Notes under the pieces: generated by a model
What the model was told of the DNA's origin: nothing
Database searches by the model: none
What the model saw: only the letters and a program-made list of their open reading frames with translations
Made by a program: the position numbers and the translations under genes
Source: an uncultured Alphaproteobacteria bacterium
GTDB taxonomy: Bacteria; Pseudomonadota; Alphaproteobacteria; Micavibrionales; Micavibrionaceae
Assembly: GCA_946480475.1 (NCBI GenBank)
Contig: CAMLJM010000016.1
Coordinates: forward strand, 1 to 61,908
DNA: 61,908 nt
Reading direction: 5' to 3'
Part shown: positions 61,528 through 61,908 of the stretch, piece after piece
Layout of the letters: every line of letters starts with the position of its first letter
Numbering within the stretch: position 1 is the first letter of the stretch

Positions 61528-61908
61528 GAACAGTGCCTTCTGAAGAACCAATCCTGGAAGATTATCGAAAGGATTCGCGCGTGTCCACCGCAGTGGCGCA
61601 TTTTCTACAGACGATCCACCAGTCACCCGCGCTGAACGGGTGAATGACGTGGTCGCCGAACGGACAGGCCCCACAAAGTTACTCAAAACGCAGTTCTCCC
61701 ACACGAGATCGAGCCTGGCATCTTTTGATGCTCTATCGACTCAAGATTATTTCCCTGTAACGAGCATGCACAGGCGGGTTTAAGAAAGGGTTAACGAAAA
61801 ATTAACGATTTGACGTAATGCAAAGACTGAGCTTGTCGTTACGATTTAACCCTTTGATTTCTAACTCTCTTTTGAGAGCTGTGCTTTTGTCTGGCAAAGC
61901 TTCTGTAT
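61528..61908. other. Right-end intergenic region with a CtrA-type box
   Basis: No gene is recognisable between the kinase start and the window edge. A perfect TTAA-N7-TTAAC occurs at 61791-61806. It could control the kinase gene (about 260 bp away) or a gene beyond the window on the plus strand. The open frame 61528-61704 upstream of the kinase start has an odd composition and is probably not translated. Confidence 0.5.
61791..61806 (+). promoter_or_regulatory. Candidate CtrA-binding site (TTAA-N7-TTAAC)
   Basis: TTAA, seven bases (CGAAAAA), then TTAAC matches the full CtrA consensus of alphaproteobacteria. By chance about 0.5 such site is expected in a window of this size, so the match alone is weak evidence; its intergenic position helps. 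Confidence 0.45.

Noticed and set aside
61528..61704. N-terminal extension of the histidine kinase frame
   Set aside because: The preferred ATG has a good RBS, and the additional 59 residues are rich in Ser, Thr and Arg with no domain.
1..61908. CRISPR arrays, insertion sequences, integrases or an intact prophage
   Set aside because: I saw no regularly spaced direct repeats, transposase or integrase motifs, or runs of phage genes. Isolated phage-like proteins alone do not support a prophage.

Overview
The window is 61.9 kb of gene-dense bacterial chromosome of moderate GC from a Gram-negative organism. It encodes Lpt proteins for LPS export, an MlaA lipoprotein with MlaC, a LolA-like carrier and KdsD. 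Several arrangements are typical of Alphaproteobacteria: rnd, kdsD and lptC-lptA-lptB in one orientation; a membrane-anchored cytochrome c divergent from pheA; a YceI/cytochrome b561/YceI trio; and a TTAA-N7-TTAAC CtrA-type box near the right end. My best guess is a deep or lesser-known alphaproteobacterial lineage (Micavibrio-like is possible), but this rests on recalled synteny and not on a search. I see no insertion sequence, integrase, CRISPR array or rRNA. One tRNA gene (Leu, anticodon CAG) is present.

Layout. (1) 1-7.2 kb, minus strand: tRNA-Leu, ribonuclease D, CreD, KdsD, DedA, LptC, a long LptA, LptB and a LysE-type exporter. (2) 7.4-19.4 kb: a receiver protein with a degenerate GGDEF domain, an orphan phage-like small protein, LolA-like carrier/RecR, PutA, a PLP aminotransferase, a YunG-like protein, CreA, XseA with an internal 43-residue repeat, an unknown protein, and a TerD/TerA-like pair. 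(3) 19.5-32.4 kb: EttA, then the most unusual block: four tandem large DotA/TraY-family membrane proteins (959, 906, 903 and 857 aa), closed by a strong terminator. (4) 32.4-43.6 kb: MlaC, MlaA, LptG and LptF on the minus strand; PepA, an unknown protein, EarP, EF-P and HolC on the plus strand; then cytochrome c, prephenate dehydratase and small unknown genes. (5) 43.9-53.7 kb: FtsK, PurD, a cNMP-binding/EAL protein, a metallophosphoesterase, TadA, an RsuA-type pseudouridine synthase, RsmD, a HAD phosphatase and UppP. (6) 53.8-61.9 kb: a small membrane protein, YceI/b561/YceI, a GST, an epimerase-like protein, an unknown protein with a WCTA motif, and a PAS-PAS-PAS histidine kinase.

Functionally, the window is rich in cell-envelope assembly: LPS transport (LptA, B, C, F, G), Kdo precursor synthesis, outer-membrane lipid asymmetry (MlaA, MlaC), lipoprotein carriage, undecaprenyl-phosphate recycling and division (FtsK). 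Two signalling genes (EAL phosphodiesterase, histidine kinase) and one degenerate GGDEF protein point to c-di-GMP and phosphorelay control.

The best candidate for something new is the four-gene DotA/TraY array. A canonical type IVB secretion system has one such gene, and no other dot/icm/tra gene is recognisable in this window. The four copies share a conserved N-terminal region of about 85 residues and an invariant cysteine pair, so they may build a hetero-oligomeric inner-membrane channel. A second notable point is the EarP/EF-P pair carrying Arg32, which predicts rhamnosylated EF-P in a lineage where I would not expect it.
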